Source: Idiomarina fontislapidosi
GTDB lineage: Bacteria > Pseudomonadota > Gammaproteobacteria > Enterobacterales > Alteromonadaceae
Assembly: GCF_003226255.1 (NCBI RefSeq)
Contig: NZ_QJST01000006.1
Location: forward strand, 1 to 64,000
Direction of reading: 5' to 3'
DNA length: 64,000 bases
Shown here: piece after piece, positions 52,515-64,000 of the stretch
How the letters are laid out: the number at the start of each line of letters is the position of its first letter
Position numbering within the stretch: position 1 is the stretch's first letter
Notes under the pieces: model-generated
The model's input: only the letters and a program-made list of their open reading frames with translations
Told to the model about the DNA's origin: nothing
The model's database searches: none
Position numbers and translations under genes: made by a program

Positions 52515-54590
52515 ATGCAGCCTCTCAGCAAAATTCCGCTCACCACGCTTAAAGGCGTTGGCGAAAAAGTCGCCAAAAAGTTGGAAAAGCTGGGTTTAGT
52601 AACGGTCAATGATGCGATCTTTCATTTACCTGCACGGTATGAAGATCGCACGCAAATTTATCGTATTGCACATGTACGCCCTGGTATTTCTGGCCACTTT
52701 CAGGTCACTGTAGACAACGCCGATATTAAGTACGGGCGTAAACGCATGTTGGTCTGCCGTGTACGTGATGAAACAGGCACCATGACGTTGCGCTTCTTTC
52801 AGTTCAGTGCGGCGCAGTTAAAGCAGTTTAGTGCCGGCACCTCGCTATTGGTATTTGGTGAGTTACGTGCTGGACTTAGCGGGTTTGAGATTATTCACCC
52901 GGAGTACCGGGTATTGTCCTCATCGGATGCGATTGAGTTACCTGATACGTTGACGCCTATTTACCCGACCACGGAAGGCGTCTATCAAGCATCACTTCGT
53001 AAGATTATCGATCAGGCGCTATCATACGTTACGACGCAGGCATTACCTGAGTTGCTGCCTGAAGCCCTGCAACCCCATGATTTATCATTAGTGGAAGCGC
53101 TAAGAACCTTACATCATCCGCCTAAAGATGTTGGTTTGGCACAGTTAGAGCAAGGCTCCCATCCAGCGCAGCAGCGGCTCGCGATGGAAGAATTGATTGC
53201 CCACCAAGTGAGCTTGTTGCAGTTGCGCGAAAAACGACAGAGTGAGCGTGCCTATGCATTAACTGCCGACCCTACACTGCGACAGGCATTTTTAAAACAA
53301 TTGCCGTTCTCGCCGACGAACGCGCAACAACGTGTTTTAAGTGAAATCCATGCCGATTTGGCAAAGCCCCAGCCGATGATGCGTTTAGTTCAAGGTGATG
53401 TGGGTTCGGGGAAAACACTGGTGGCTGCGCTCGCGTCATTAGCGGCAATTGAGCAAGGTTATCAGGTCGCGATAATGGCACCGACCGAAATATTATCCGA
53501 ACAGCACGCGCTGACGTTTGAGCAATGGTTTGCACCGCTTGGTATTGAAGTGGCTTGGCTCAGCGGGCGTAGCAAAGGCAAAGCGCGACAGCAGACCCTG
53601 GAACGACTCGCAAACGGCACAGTGCAACTCATTGTGGGAACACACGCATTATTTCAAGCGGATGTACATTACCATTCGTTGGCACTTGTGATTATTGACG
53701 AACAGCACCGTTTTGGTGTGCATCAACGATTACAATTACGCGAGAAGGGCGTACAAGCGGGATTTCAACCGCATCAGTTGATTATGACGGCTACGCCGAT
53801 TCCGCGTACCTTAGCGATGACCGCCTATGCTGACTTGGCGACCTCAGTGATTGATGAGTTACCGCCAGGGCGCACACCGATTACCACCGTCGCCATTCCC
53901 GATACGCGTCGGGAGCAGGTGATTGAGCGGGTACGTGAAGTCTGTACTCGCGAGGGGCGACAGGCGTACTGGGTATGCACATTGATCGAAGAGTCGGAGG
54001 TACTCGAGTGCCAAGCAGCAGAAGATACCGCGACCGAATTACAAGAACAGTTACAAGGTCTCAGTGTTGGATTAGTGCATGGACGGATGAAGGCTGACCA
54101 AAAGGAAGCGGTGATGTCACGCTTTAAAAGTGGTGAGGTCGATTTATTGGTCGCCACAACGGTGATTGAGGTGGGCGTTGATGTGCCCAACGCATCCTTG
54201 ATGATTATTGAGAACCCAGAGCGGCTTGGATTAGCCCAGTTGCATCAATTACGGGGACGAGTCGGACGGGGTTCGGTCGCCAGTCATTGCGTTTTATTAT
54301 ACAAAACGCCGTTATCGAAAACCGCAACAGAGCGTTTATCCGTACTTAGAGACAGTAATGATGGTTTTGTTATCGCACAGCGTGATATGGAGATCCGCGG
54401 ATATGGCGAATTACTTGGGCAGCGTCAAACCGGACTGACTCAGATGAAAGTCGCCGACATTGAACGTGATGAAGTATTGATCCCCGAAGCGCAGGCAGTT
54501 GCCGAGTCGCTCATAACAGACTATCCGAATACCGTAGATGCGCTGATTGCGCGCTGGTTACCGCGGCGAGATCATTACGCTCAGGTGTAG
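52515..54590 (+). CDS. recG: ATP-dependent DNA helicase RecG
   Basis: A 691-residue helicase of normal RecG length. The N-terminal wedge/OB domain (about residues 1-150) contains FHLPARYEDRT. The helicase core has Walker A QGDVGSGKTLVAAL near residue 295, the DEQH box IIDEQHRFGVHQR, TATPIPRTLAM and the C-terminal motif RGRVGRGS near 575. It reverses stalled forks and resolves Holliday junctions. Transcribed after trmH with a 3-base gap. Confidence 0.97.
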   Translation: MQPLSKIPLTTLKGVGEKVAKKLEKLGLVTVNDAIFHLPARYEDRTQIYRIAHVRPGISGHFQVTVDNADIKYGRKRMLVCRVRDETGTMTLRFFQFSAAQLKQFSAGTSLLVFGELRAGLSGFEIIHPEYRVLSSSDAIELPDTLTPIYPTTEGVYQASLRKIIDQALSYVTTQALPELLPEALQPHDLSLVEALRTLHHPPKDVGLAQLEQGSHPAQQRLAMEELIAHQVSLLQLREKRQSERAYALTADPTLRQAFLKQLPFSPTNAQQRVLSEIHADLAKPQPMMRLVQGDVGSGKTLVAALASLAAIEQGYQVAIMAPTEILSEQHALTFEQWFAPLGIEVAWLSGRSKGKARQQTLERLANGTVQLIVGTHALFQADVHYHSLALVIIDEQHRFGVHQRLQLREKGVQAGFQPHQLIMTATPIPRTLAMTAYADLATSVIDELPPGRTPITTVAIPDTRREQVIERVREVCTREGRQAYWVCTLIEESEVLECQAAEDTATELQEQLQGLSVGLVHGRMKADQKEAVMSRFKSGEVDLLVATTVIEVGVDVPNASLMIIENPERLGLAQLHQLRGRVGRGSVASHCVLLYKTPLSKTATERLSVLRDSNDGFVIAQRDMEIRGYGELLGQRQTGLTQMKVADIERDEVLIPEAQAVAESLITDYPNTVDALIARWLPRRDHYAQV

Positions 54591-54642
54591 TATTACAGCA
54601 TTGACGCCCGTACAATAGGGTAAAAAGTAGTTAGGAAACATT

Positions 54643-55398
54643 ATGTCAGATAAGCACGAAGATGGAATCGATTTTGGCTACCAGCGTGTGCCGAAAGATG
54701 CAAAAAAAGGCCTCGTTGCCAATGTCTTTAACTCAGTGGCAGCCAAGTATGACGTGATGAATGATCTCATGTCGATGGGTATTCACCGTGTTTGGAAACG
54801 TTACACGATTGACTGCAGTGGCGTGCGCAAAGGCATGAAGGTGCTGGATATTGCGGGTGGAACGGGCGATCTGACCGCACAGTTTTCGCGCCGTGTCGGT
54901 GATACCGGTGAAGTGGTGCTGGCGGATATCAATGACGCGATGCTTAAAGTGGGTCGTGATAAGCTGCGTGACAAAGGCATCGTGGGTAACGTGAATTGTG
55001 TACAAGCAGATGCTGAAAACTTACCGTTTGCGGATAATAGCTTTGATATCGTCACAATTGCGTTTGGTTTGCGGAATGTGACGGATAAGCCGGCAGCGTT
55101 ACGCTCGATGCTACGTGTACTAAAGCCAGGTGGTCGTCTACTGATATTAGAGTTCTCGAAGCCCACCACCGCAACGCTGAATCAACTTTACGATTTTTAT
55201 TCGTTTAATATTCTGCCGAAAATGGGGCAATTGGTGGCAAATGATGCCGACAGCTACCAGTATTTGGCCGAGTCTATTCGTATGCACCCCGATCAAGAGA
55301 CACTGAAAAATATGATGGTCGAAGCGGGCTATGAAAACGTCGATTATCAAAACTTGACGGGTGGTATTGTCGCACTTCATCGAGGATACAAATTTTAA
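54643..55398 (+). CDS. ubiE: Demethylmenaquinone/2-methoxybenzoquinol methyltransferase UbiE
   Basis: A 251-residue SAM-dependent methyltransferase with the typical UbiE signature. The SAM motif I is [15 protein letters not shown] near residue 68; other blocks are [47 protein letters not shown] and the C-terminal [12 protein letters not shown]. It carries out C-methylation in ubiquinone and menaquinone biosynthesis. The stop shares one base with the ubiJ start (TAATG), and the operon continues to ubiB and the tat genes. Confidence 0.97.
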   Translation: MSDKHEDGIDFGYQRVPKDAKKGLVANVFNSVAAKYDVMNDLMSMGIHRVWKRYTIDCSGVRKGMKVLDIAGGTGDLTAQFSRRVGDTGEVVLADINDAMLKVGRDKLRDKGIVGNVNCVQADAENLPFADNSFDIVTIAFGLRNVTDKPAALRSMLRVLKPGGRLLILEFSKPTTATLNQLYDFYSFNILPKMGQLVANDADSYQYLAESIRMHPDQETLKNMMVEAGYENVDYQNLTGGIVALHRGYKF

Positions 55399-55991
55399 TG
55401 ATTTGGCACTTGATTCCGTGGATGGTGCTTGAACGCACTGTCAACGCATTATTGCAGCACGATCCGAACTCATCAGAGCGGTTACAGCAATTGGCTGGGA
55501 AGCACTTTCGATTCAGCTTTAAAGAGCTTCCTTTCGATATTAATATTGCTGTACATACCGATGGCATTGCCCTGAGCTCTGTCGACGATGGCGGTCCGTT
55601 AGACTGTCATGTGCGAACGGAACTCGGTGTATTGCCAGAACTCAGCGACACGGCCAATCTCACCCGTTTAATTAAAGCTGACCAGCTTGATATTGATGGC
55701 GACCCGATGCTGGCGCAGCAGTTGGTTAACCTATTTAAAGCGCTTGATATTGATTGGGAAGCCAAACTGGCAGAAAAACTGGGCGATGGAATGGCGCACC
55801 GTGTCAGTACTCTGTTTAAACAAAGCCGCGAGCGCTTCAAGCAACACAGTGAAGTGCGTCAGCGTTGGCTCAAGGGCGTACTGACCGAAGAAAAACAAGT
55901 GCTGCCAAACCGCCTTGAATTTGAGTTATTTAAAGACGATGTGCAGGCTTTGCGTGCGCAAATCGAGCGACTTCAGCGAAAACTTAAGTAG
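55398..55991 (+). CDS. ubiJ: Ubiquinone biosynthesis accessory factor UbiJ
   Basis: A 197-residue protein with a SCP2-like lipid-binding domain (about residues 10-105) and a C-terminal coiled coil with LRAQIERLQRKLK at the very end. UbiJ holds isoprenoid quinone intermediates in the soluble Ubi complex. Sequence identity within the family is low; the place between ubiE and ubiB is the strongest evidence and is the classical order. The start overlaps ubiE by one base. The next gene, ubiB, starts 9 bases after the stop. Confidence 0.9.
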   Translation: MIWHLIPWMVLERTVNALLQHDPNSSERLQQLAGKHFRFSFKELPFDINIAVHTDGIALSSVDDGGPLDCHVRTELGVLPELSDTANLTRLIKADQLDIDGDPMLAQQLVNLFKALDIDWEAKLAEKLGDGMAHRVSTLFKQSRERFKQHSEVRQRWLKGVLTEEKQVLPNRLEFELFKDDVQALRAQIERLQRKLK

Positions 55992-56000
55992 AGACCCAGC

Positions 56001-57653
56001 ATGCGCAGTCAACGTATTTATCGCATTGCAAAAACCTTTTTAAATTACGGTTTGGATGATCTGATTCCAACGCGTTGGTTACCTTGGTATCTGCGTTTTG
56101 GGCGTCATATGATGTTTTGGTGGCCGAATCAGCATAAAGACAAGCCGGCCGGTGAGCGTTTACGCTTAGCGCTAGAAGCGTTGGGCCCTGTTTGGGTTAA
56201 GTTTGGTCAAATGCTATCGACGCGTCGTGACTTATTGCCGCCCGACATTGCGCTGGAACTTGCCTATTTACAAGATCGTGTCGCGCCGTTCGATGGTCAT
56301 GCGGCACAGCGTATTATAGAGAAGTCGCTCGAGATTGAGCATATTGATCATCTATTCCAAGACTTTGCCGTTAAGCCGCTGGCGTCAGCCTCGATTGCAC
56401 AGGTACACACCGCCAAACTTAAACAGAAAGACGGTGAGTTAAAGGATATTGTCATTAAGGTGATTCGTCCTGACATACGTGCCACCATTAACGCTGACCT
56501 GGAGCTAATGGAATCCTTGGCCTCGGTGCTAGCGCGTCATCTGCCCGATGGTCGCCGATTAAAGCCGAAAGAAGTGGTACGGGAATACCGTAAGACATTA
56601 TTAGACGAGTTGGACTTGTTGCGCGAAGCAGCAAACGCCATTCAGTTAAAGCGTAACTTCGAGAATTCTGAACTGCTTTACATTCCGACGGTTTACAGCG
56701 ACTTAAGCCGTAAAAATGTCATGGTGATGGAGCGGATTGATGGTATCCCTGTCAGCGAAGTGGAGATGCTTAAAGCGCGTGGCGTGGATATGCAGAAGTT
56801 GGCTGAGCGCGGTGTTGAGGTGTTTTTCACACAAGTGTTCCGCGATAGCTTTTTTCACGCGGATATGCACCCGGGCAATATATTTGTCGCGAAGGATGAC
56901 CCGACCTACCCTCGCTACATCGGCATTGATTTTGGTATCGTCGGTACCCTTAATCGCGAAGATAAGCGTTACCTAGCCGAGAACTTTCTTGCGTTCTTTA
57001 ATCGCGACTATCGTAAAGTGGCGGAGCTTCATGTGGATTCGGGTTGGGTCCCGCGTGAAACCAATATCGAAGAGTTTGAATCAGCGATTCGGACGGTATG
57101 CGAACCTATATTTGAAAAGCCGCTTGCTGAAATTTCGTTTGGCCATGTGTTAGTTAATTTGTTTAACACAGCCCGTCGCTTTCAGATGGAAGTACAACCG
57201 CAGTTGGTCTTATTACAAAAAACCTTACTGTATATCGAGGGCTTAGGTCGCCAGTTGTATCCAGAGTTGGATCTATGGAAAACAGCCAAGCCGTTTTTAG
57301 AACGCTGGATGAACGAGCAACTGGGCTGGCGAGCGGTGGTGCGATCGGTGAAAGAAAACGCACCGTATTGGGCCGAGAAACTGCCCGAACTACCGAATTT
57401 GTTGTACGATGGTCTGCGCTCGCAACAACGTATCCAAGAGCAGCTCGAGCGGCATCGTGTGGAGCAGTTGATGACACAACAGCAGGCCGCTACCAGTCAA
57501 TTTTGGACTATTTTAACGGCAAGCGGCGTTGTCAGTTCGGTCTGGCTATTTAGCCAAGGTGATACTGCGTGGGCGCTTGGTTCTGGTATACTGACAGTGT
57601 TGATCGGATTAAAAGCGTGGCGTGCGCGTCCTCAAGCTAAGATAAAGGAATAG
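56001..57653 (+). CDS. ubiB: Ubiquinone biosynthesis kinase-like protein UbiB
   Basis: A 550-residue ADCK/ABC1-type protein of full length. The KxGQ motif is in [18 protein letters not shown] near residue 72; [15 protein letters not shown] is the Ala-rich nucleotide loop, and [10 protein letters not shown] and [12 protein letters not shown] carry the catalytic Asp residues. Two C-terminal membrane helices (about 500-540) anchor it. It is an ATPase that supports extraction of quinone precursors from the membrane. Followed 7 bases later by tatA. Confidence 0.96.
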   Translation: MRSQRIYRIAKTFLNYGLDDLIPTRWLPWYLRFGRHMMFWWPNQHKDKPAGERLRLALEALGPVWVKFGQMLSTRRDLLPPDIALELAYLQDRVAPFDGHAAQRIIEKSLEIEHIDHLFQDFAVKPLASASIAQVHTAKLKQKDGELKDIVIKVIRPDIRATINADLELMESLASVLARHLPDGRRLKPKEVVREYRKTLLDELDLLREAANAIQLKRNFENSELLYIPTVYSDLSRKNVMVMERIDGIPVSEVEMLKARGVDMQKLAERGVEVFFTQVFRDSFFHADMHPGNIFVAKDDPTYPRYIGIDFGIVGTLNREDKRYLAENFLAFFNRDYRKVAELHVDSGWVPRETNIEEFESAIRTVCEPIFEKPLAEISFGHVLVNLFNTARRFQMEVQPQLVLLQKTLLYIEGLGRQLYPELDLWKTAKPFLERWMNEQLGWRAVVRSVKENAPYWAEKLPELPNLLYDGLRSQQRIQEQLERHRVEQLMTQQQAATSQFWTILTASGVVSSVWLFSQGDTAWALGSGILTVLIGLKAWRARPQAKIKE

Positions 57654-57660
57654 GTGAGAT

Positions 57661-57900
57661 ATGAGTCCAGGTCCATGGCAATTGCTGATTTTATTACTCA
57701 TTATCGTACTGCTGTTTGGCAGCAAACGTCTGCGTAACCTCGGTTCAGACGTAGGTAGCGCGGTGCGCGGATTTAAAAAATCAGTCAGTGATGACCCGAA
57801 AAAGGATGAAGATGATTCAGAAGAGACACCTAAGAATCTGAATCAAAACAACCATGCGGAAAGCACAAAAAGCGAATCCGAGAAAGACAAGAACGCTTAA
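57661..57900 (+). CDS. tatA: Sec-independent translocase subunit TatA
   Basis: A 79-residue protein. Features are a single membrane helix (about residues 5-20, [16 protein letters not shown]), an amphipathic helix with [14 protein letters not shown] and FKKSVSDD, and a charged tail. TatA forms the size-variable pore for folded proteins. The N-terminal SPGPWQLL fits the TatA type rather than TatB (the Glu of TatB is missing at that position). Six bases before tatB, all in one operon after ubiB. Confidence 0.95.
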   Translation: MSPGPWQLLILLLIIVLLFGSKRLRNLGSDVGSAVRGFKKSVSDDPKKDEDDSEETPKNLNQNNHAESTKSESEKDKNA

Positions 57901-57906
57901 CCCTGT

Positions 57907-58245
57907 ATGTTCGATATCGGTTTTTGGGAGTTGCTGGTCATTATTGTGGTCGGCCTATTAGTGCTTGGACCTGAGCGGCTGCCGTCTGCTTTGCGCGGCA
58001 TTCAGCGCGGTATGGCAAAAGTGAAGTCCTTCTCTCAGAACGTACAAAATGAACTCGATCACGAACTTCGAGTAAAAGAGCTACACGAACACCTGCGTAA
58101 ATTCGAACAGGAAGGTAAAGACTTCCACGAGTTGAGTCCTGAATTACAGCGTTCTATCGTCGAGCTACAAAATGCAGCGGCCGAAGTTCAGCGGCCCTAT
58201 CAAGCGTCGAAGGAAGTTGACCCCGAGCCTAAAAAGCATGACTGA
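57907..58245 (+). CDS. tatB: Sec-independent translocase subunit TatB
   Basis: A 112-residue protein with the typical TatB start: [20 protein letters not shown] with Glu8 in the membrane helix, then [10 protein letters not shown] and an amphipathic helix and long coiled tail with [17 protein letters not shown]. TatB works with TatC in signal-peptide recognition. Its 3' end overlaps tatC by 8 bases. Confidence 0.95.
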   Translation: MFDIGFWELLVIIVVGLLVLGPERLPSALRGIQRGMAKVKSFSQNVQNELDHELRVKELHEHLRKFEQEGKDFHELSPELQRSIVELQNAAAEVQRPYQASKEVDPEPKKHD

Positions 58246-58960
58246 TTCGCCACTTCTTAGTCACCTCATTGAACTACGCAAACGATTACTCAGAGCGGTT
58301 ATCGCCGTTGTCGGCGTCTTTGCTGCGCTGGCGTATTTTGCTAACGATCTTTATCGTCTGCTCGCGGACCCCTTGATACGTTATTTGCCCGAAGGTTCGC
58401 AAATGATCGCGACTAATGTGGCGGCGCCCTTCTTTACACCGTTTAAGCTGACCTTTGTGGTTGCCTTTGCGCTGGCGATACCTATCATTCTCTGGCAAAT
58501 ATGGGCATTTATTGCGCCTGGGTTATACAAAAAAGAAAAACGCGTTGTGGTGCCGCTGTTAGCCAGCAGTACGTTGCTGTTTTACCTCGGTGTGGCGTTT
58601 GCCTATTTTGTTGTATTACCTTTGGCAATGAGCTTTTTTATGGCGGCGGCGCCTGATGACATTCAAGTGGCAACAGATATTTCGAACTACTTGGACTTTG
58701 TTTTAGCAATATTCGTCGCGTTTGGTATTGCGTTTGAGACACCTGTCGCTATTGTGCTCCTGATCTGGTCCGGGGTGACTACTCCGGCCAGCTTACGCAA
58801 GAAGCGACCTTATGTGATTGTAGCCGCATTTACCATTGGCATGTTGTTGACACCTCCGGATGTTATTTCGCAAACATTAATGGCAATTCCAATGTGGCTA
58901 TTATTTGAGCTTGGTCTTATCATAGGTAGTTGGTATAAACCCAAATTGAATAATAACTAA
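58238..58960 (+). CDS. tatC: Sec-independent translocase subunit TatC
   Basis: A 240-residue protein with six membrane helices. The TatC signature is clear: [18 protein letters not shown] at the N-terminus, then [31 protein letters not shown] and [14 protein letters not shown], with Glu in the family position. The ATG at 58238 gives the normal length; an upstream in-frame ATG at 58172 would overlap tatB much more. TatC is the receptor for twin-arginine signal peptides. Confidence 0.96.
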   Translation: MTDSPLLSHLIELRKRLLRAVIAVVGVFAALAYFANDLYRLLADPLIRYLPEGSQMIATNVAAPFFTPFKLTFVVAFALAIPIILWQIWAFIAPGLYKKEKRVVVPLLASSTLLFYLGVAFAYFVVLPLAMSFFMAAAPDDIQVATDISNYLDFVLAIFVAFGIAFETPVAIVLLIWSGVTTPASLRKKRPYVIVAAFTIGMLLTPPDVISQTLMAIPMWLLFELGLIIGSWYKPKLNNN

Positions 58961-58976
58961 AAATAAAGCGGGCTTT

Positions 58977-59773
58977 ATGGAATGGTTTGATGCGGGTGTG
59001 AATTTGACGCACACTCGACTTAATCGCCAACTTGAATCGGTCATTGAACGAGCGCAAGCCGCTGGGGTTCGTAACCAGCTTGTGATCGCCACGAATCTAT
59101 CAGAAGCACAATCAGCACTCGAGCTATGCCAACGGTTTCCTGATACGTTACATATGACAGTGGGCGTTCATCCCCACGATGCAGATAACGCTCCCAGTGA
59201 TTTACAGCAACAACTCTTCGATCTCGCGCAGTCGCCCTTTGTTAAGGCAATCGGTGAGTGTGGTTTAGATTTTAATCGCAATTTTTCAAGCGCTGATAAC
59301 CAGAAGCGTGTTTTCATTGAGCAAGTCGAAGTCGCAAATGAATTGTGCTTGCCGCTCTACTTACATGAGCGCGAGGCGCTCGCAGAACAACTCGATATAC
59401 TCGATCGGTTTGCTCACCCGGACGTACCTCGTTTAACCCATTGTTTCACTGGCGGGCGCACTGCTGCCGACGCCTACAATGAGCGCGCGCATTGGTTCGG
59501 TCTCACAGGCTGGCTGTGTGACGAACGGAGAAATCACGAGCTGTTGACAGCTTTACCGGTGCTTCCTCAACAACGTACGGTACTTGAGACCGACGCGCCT
59601 TTCTTGTTACCCCGTAATATTCGCCCGCGGCCGCGCGATAATGAGCCTGCATTCGTGCCTCACATCGGTGAGGTGTTAGCTCAATATTGGCATATGAGCG
59701 TAGACGAAGTAGCTGCATTGACGACCACAAATGCCAAGCGATTGTTTGATCGTGAACTGATGTCGGGTAACGT

Positions 59774-59777
<4 letters not shown>
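58977..59777 (+). CDS. tatD: TatD family DNase TatD
   Basis: A 266-residue metal-dependent hydrolase. Blocks typical of TatD are MEWFDAGVNLTHTRL, TVGVHPHDAD, AIGECGLDFNRNFS, LTHCFTGG, GLTGWLCDERR, ETDAPFLLPRNI and the C-terminal EPAFVPHIGEV. The N-terminal HxH of the TatD/YcfH relatives is absent, as in E. coli TatD itself. It acts as a 3'-5' exonuclease and is not part of the translocase. Its stop overlaps the start of the next gene by four bases. Confidence 0.94.
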
Positions 59778-63489
<3,712 letters not shown>

Positions 63490-63490
63490 G

Positions 63491-64000
63491 TTAGTTCTTT
63501 GGACCTCTATGCTTGTTGTTATTGCGACTCCGATTACGGTTATTCGGATGAGGACCGCGGCGGCGTCTATGCTGATTTCGAGGGCGCTTTAAATCCGTCA
63601 AAATAGCGGTCTCATCATATTTTGTGACCGGAATCGTATGGCCAATATAATCTTCGATAGCCGGCAGATTATAAACGTACTCTTCGCAGGCCAAGCTAAT
63701 TGCTGCGCCGCTTGCCCCAGCACGGCCGGTACGACCAATGCGGTGAACATAATCTTCACAGTCATCAGGTAAGTCAAAGTTATAGACGTGCGTGACTTCT
63801 GGAATATGAAGACCGCGGGCGGCTACATCCGTCGCAACTAAGATATCGAGGTGACCTTCGGCAAAGTCATCGAGAATCTTCAAGCGCTTTTTCTGTGGCA
63901 CATCGCCAGTGAGCAAACCAACACGGTGACCATTGATCTCAAGCCATTGATGAACTTTGTCGCAGCCATGTTTAGTGTTCGCGAACACGATAGCGCGATC
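63491..64000 (-). CDS. rhlB: ATP-dependent RNA helicase RhlB, C-terminal part (partial)
   Basis: The 3' end of the DEAD-box helicase RhlB; the 5' part lies beyond the window. At the edge the reading frame continues upstream of a GTG at 63988 ([13 protein letters not shown]), so this codon is not the start. Helicase motifs [31 protein letters not shown] and [10 protein letters not shown] are followed by a basic tail rich in Arg, Asn and His. RhlB unwinds RNA in the degradosome. The order rhlB-ppx/gppA is conserved. Confidence 0.95.
   Translation of the reverse strand, partial: DRAIVFANTKHGCDKVHQWLEINGHRVGLLTGDVPQKKRLKILDDFAEGHLDILVATDVAARGLHIPEVTHVYNFDLPDDCEDYVHRIGRTGRAGASGAAISLACEEYVYNLPAIEDYIGHTIPVTKYDETAILTDLKRPRNQHRRRRGPHPNNRNRSRNNNKHRGPKN

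Overview
The window looks like chromosomal DNA of a marine gammaproteobacterium of the Alteromonadales, most likely Idiomarinaceae. This rests on gene content and gene order (gmk-rpoZ-spoT-ridA, trmH-recG, ubiE-ubiJ-ubiB-tatABCD, hemB next to ppx-rhlB), on the many exported peptidases and TonB receptors, and on salt-related transporters. No rRNA, tRNA, CRISPR array, insertion sequence or prophage was recognised, and the genus is an inference.

Left part (1-5987): two small unknown proteins, a DUF885 lipoprotein metallopeptidase, a PAS-GGDEF diguanylate cyclase, a YaiI-type protein, nnrS behind a perfect NsrR-like palindrome, and ppiC. Next comes the most notable block (6023-12786). A secreted cyanophycinase lies divergent from a three-gene operon of TonB-dependent receptor, YfcC-type permease and isoaspartyl dipeptidase. 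Together they read as a pathway for eating extracellular cyanophycin (Arg-Asp polymer): outside cleavage to beta-Asp-Arg, outer-membrane and inner-membrane uptake, then cytoplasmic hydrolysis to Asp and Arg. The dipeptidase has an altered metal site.

Middle part (12848-36788): upp; a TrhP-ferredoxin pair (tRNA hydroxylation); a membrane diguanylate cyclase coupled to a SIMPL protein; a GNAT and a YjbQ gene; an Old Yellow Enzyme plus exported DJ-1/PfpI pair divergent from a LysR regulator; a LysR-DUF1543-LOG-DSD1 run; a poly-gamma-glutamate synthase locus (pgsB-pgsC-pgsW); an ectonucleotide pyrophosphatase; a PhnA-like zinc-ribbon protein; an SLC13 carrier; an orphan ATP-grasp ligase; a FecA-like receptor behind a Fur-like box; a META-domain lipoprotein; nsrR overlapping a secreted amidohydrolase; and a MaoC-like protein.

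Right part (36790-64000) is mostly housekeeping: sbcDC, a BCCT betaine/choline carrier with a divergent TetR gene, an MFS exporter, gmk, rpoZ, spoT, ridA, an NhaC-type antiporter, a GNAT-nitrilase fusion, trmH, recG, ubiquinone genes, the Tat translocase with tatD, a third diguanylate cyclase, hemB, a short Ppx/GppA protein and the 3' part of rhlB, which is cut by the window end.

Regulation visible in the sequence includes an NsrR site with nsrR itself 30 kb away, a Fur-like site, a LysR-type inverted repeat, several good sigma70 promoters and several clear intrinsic terminators.
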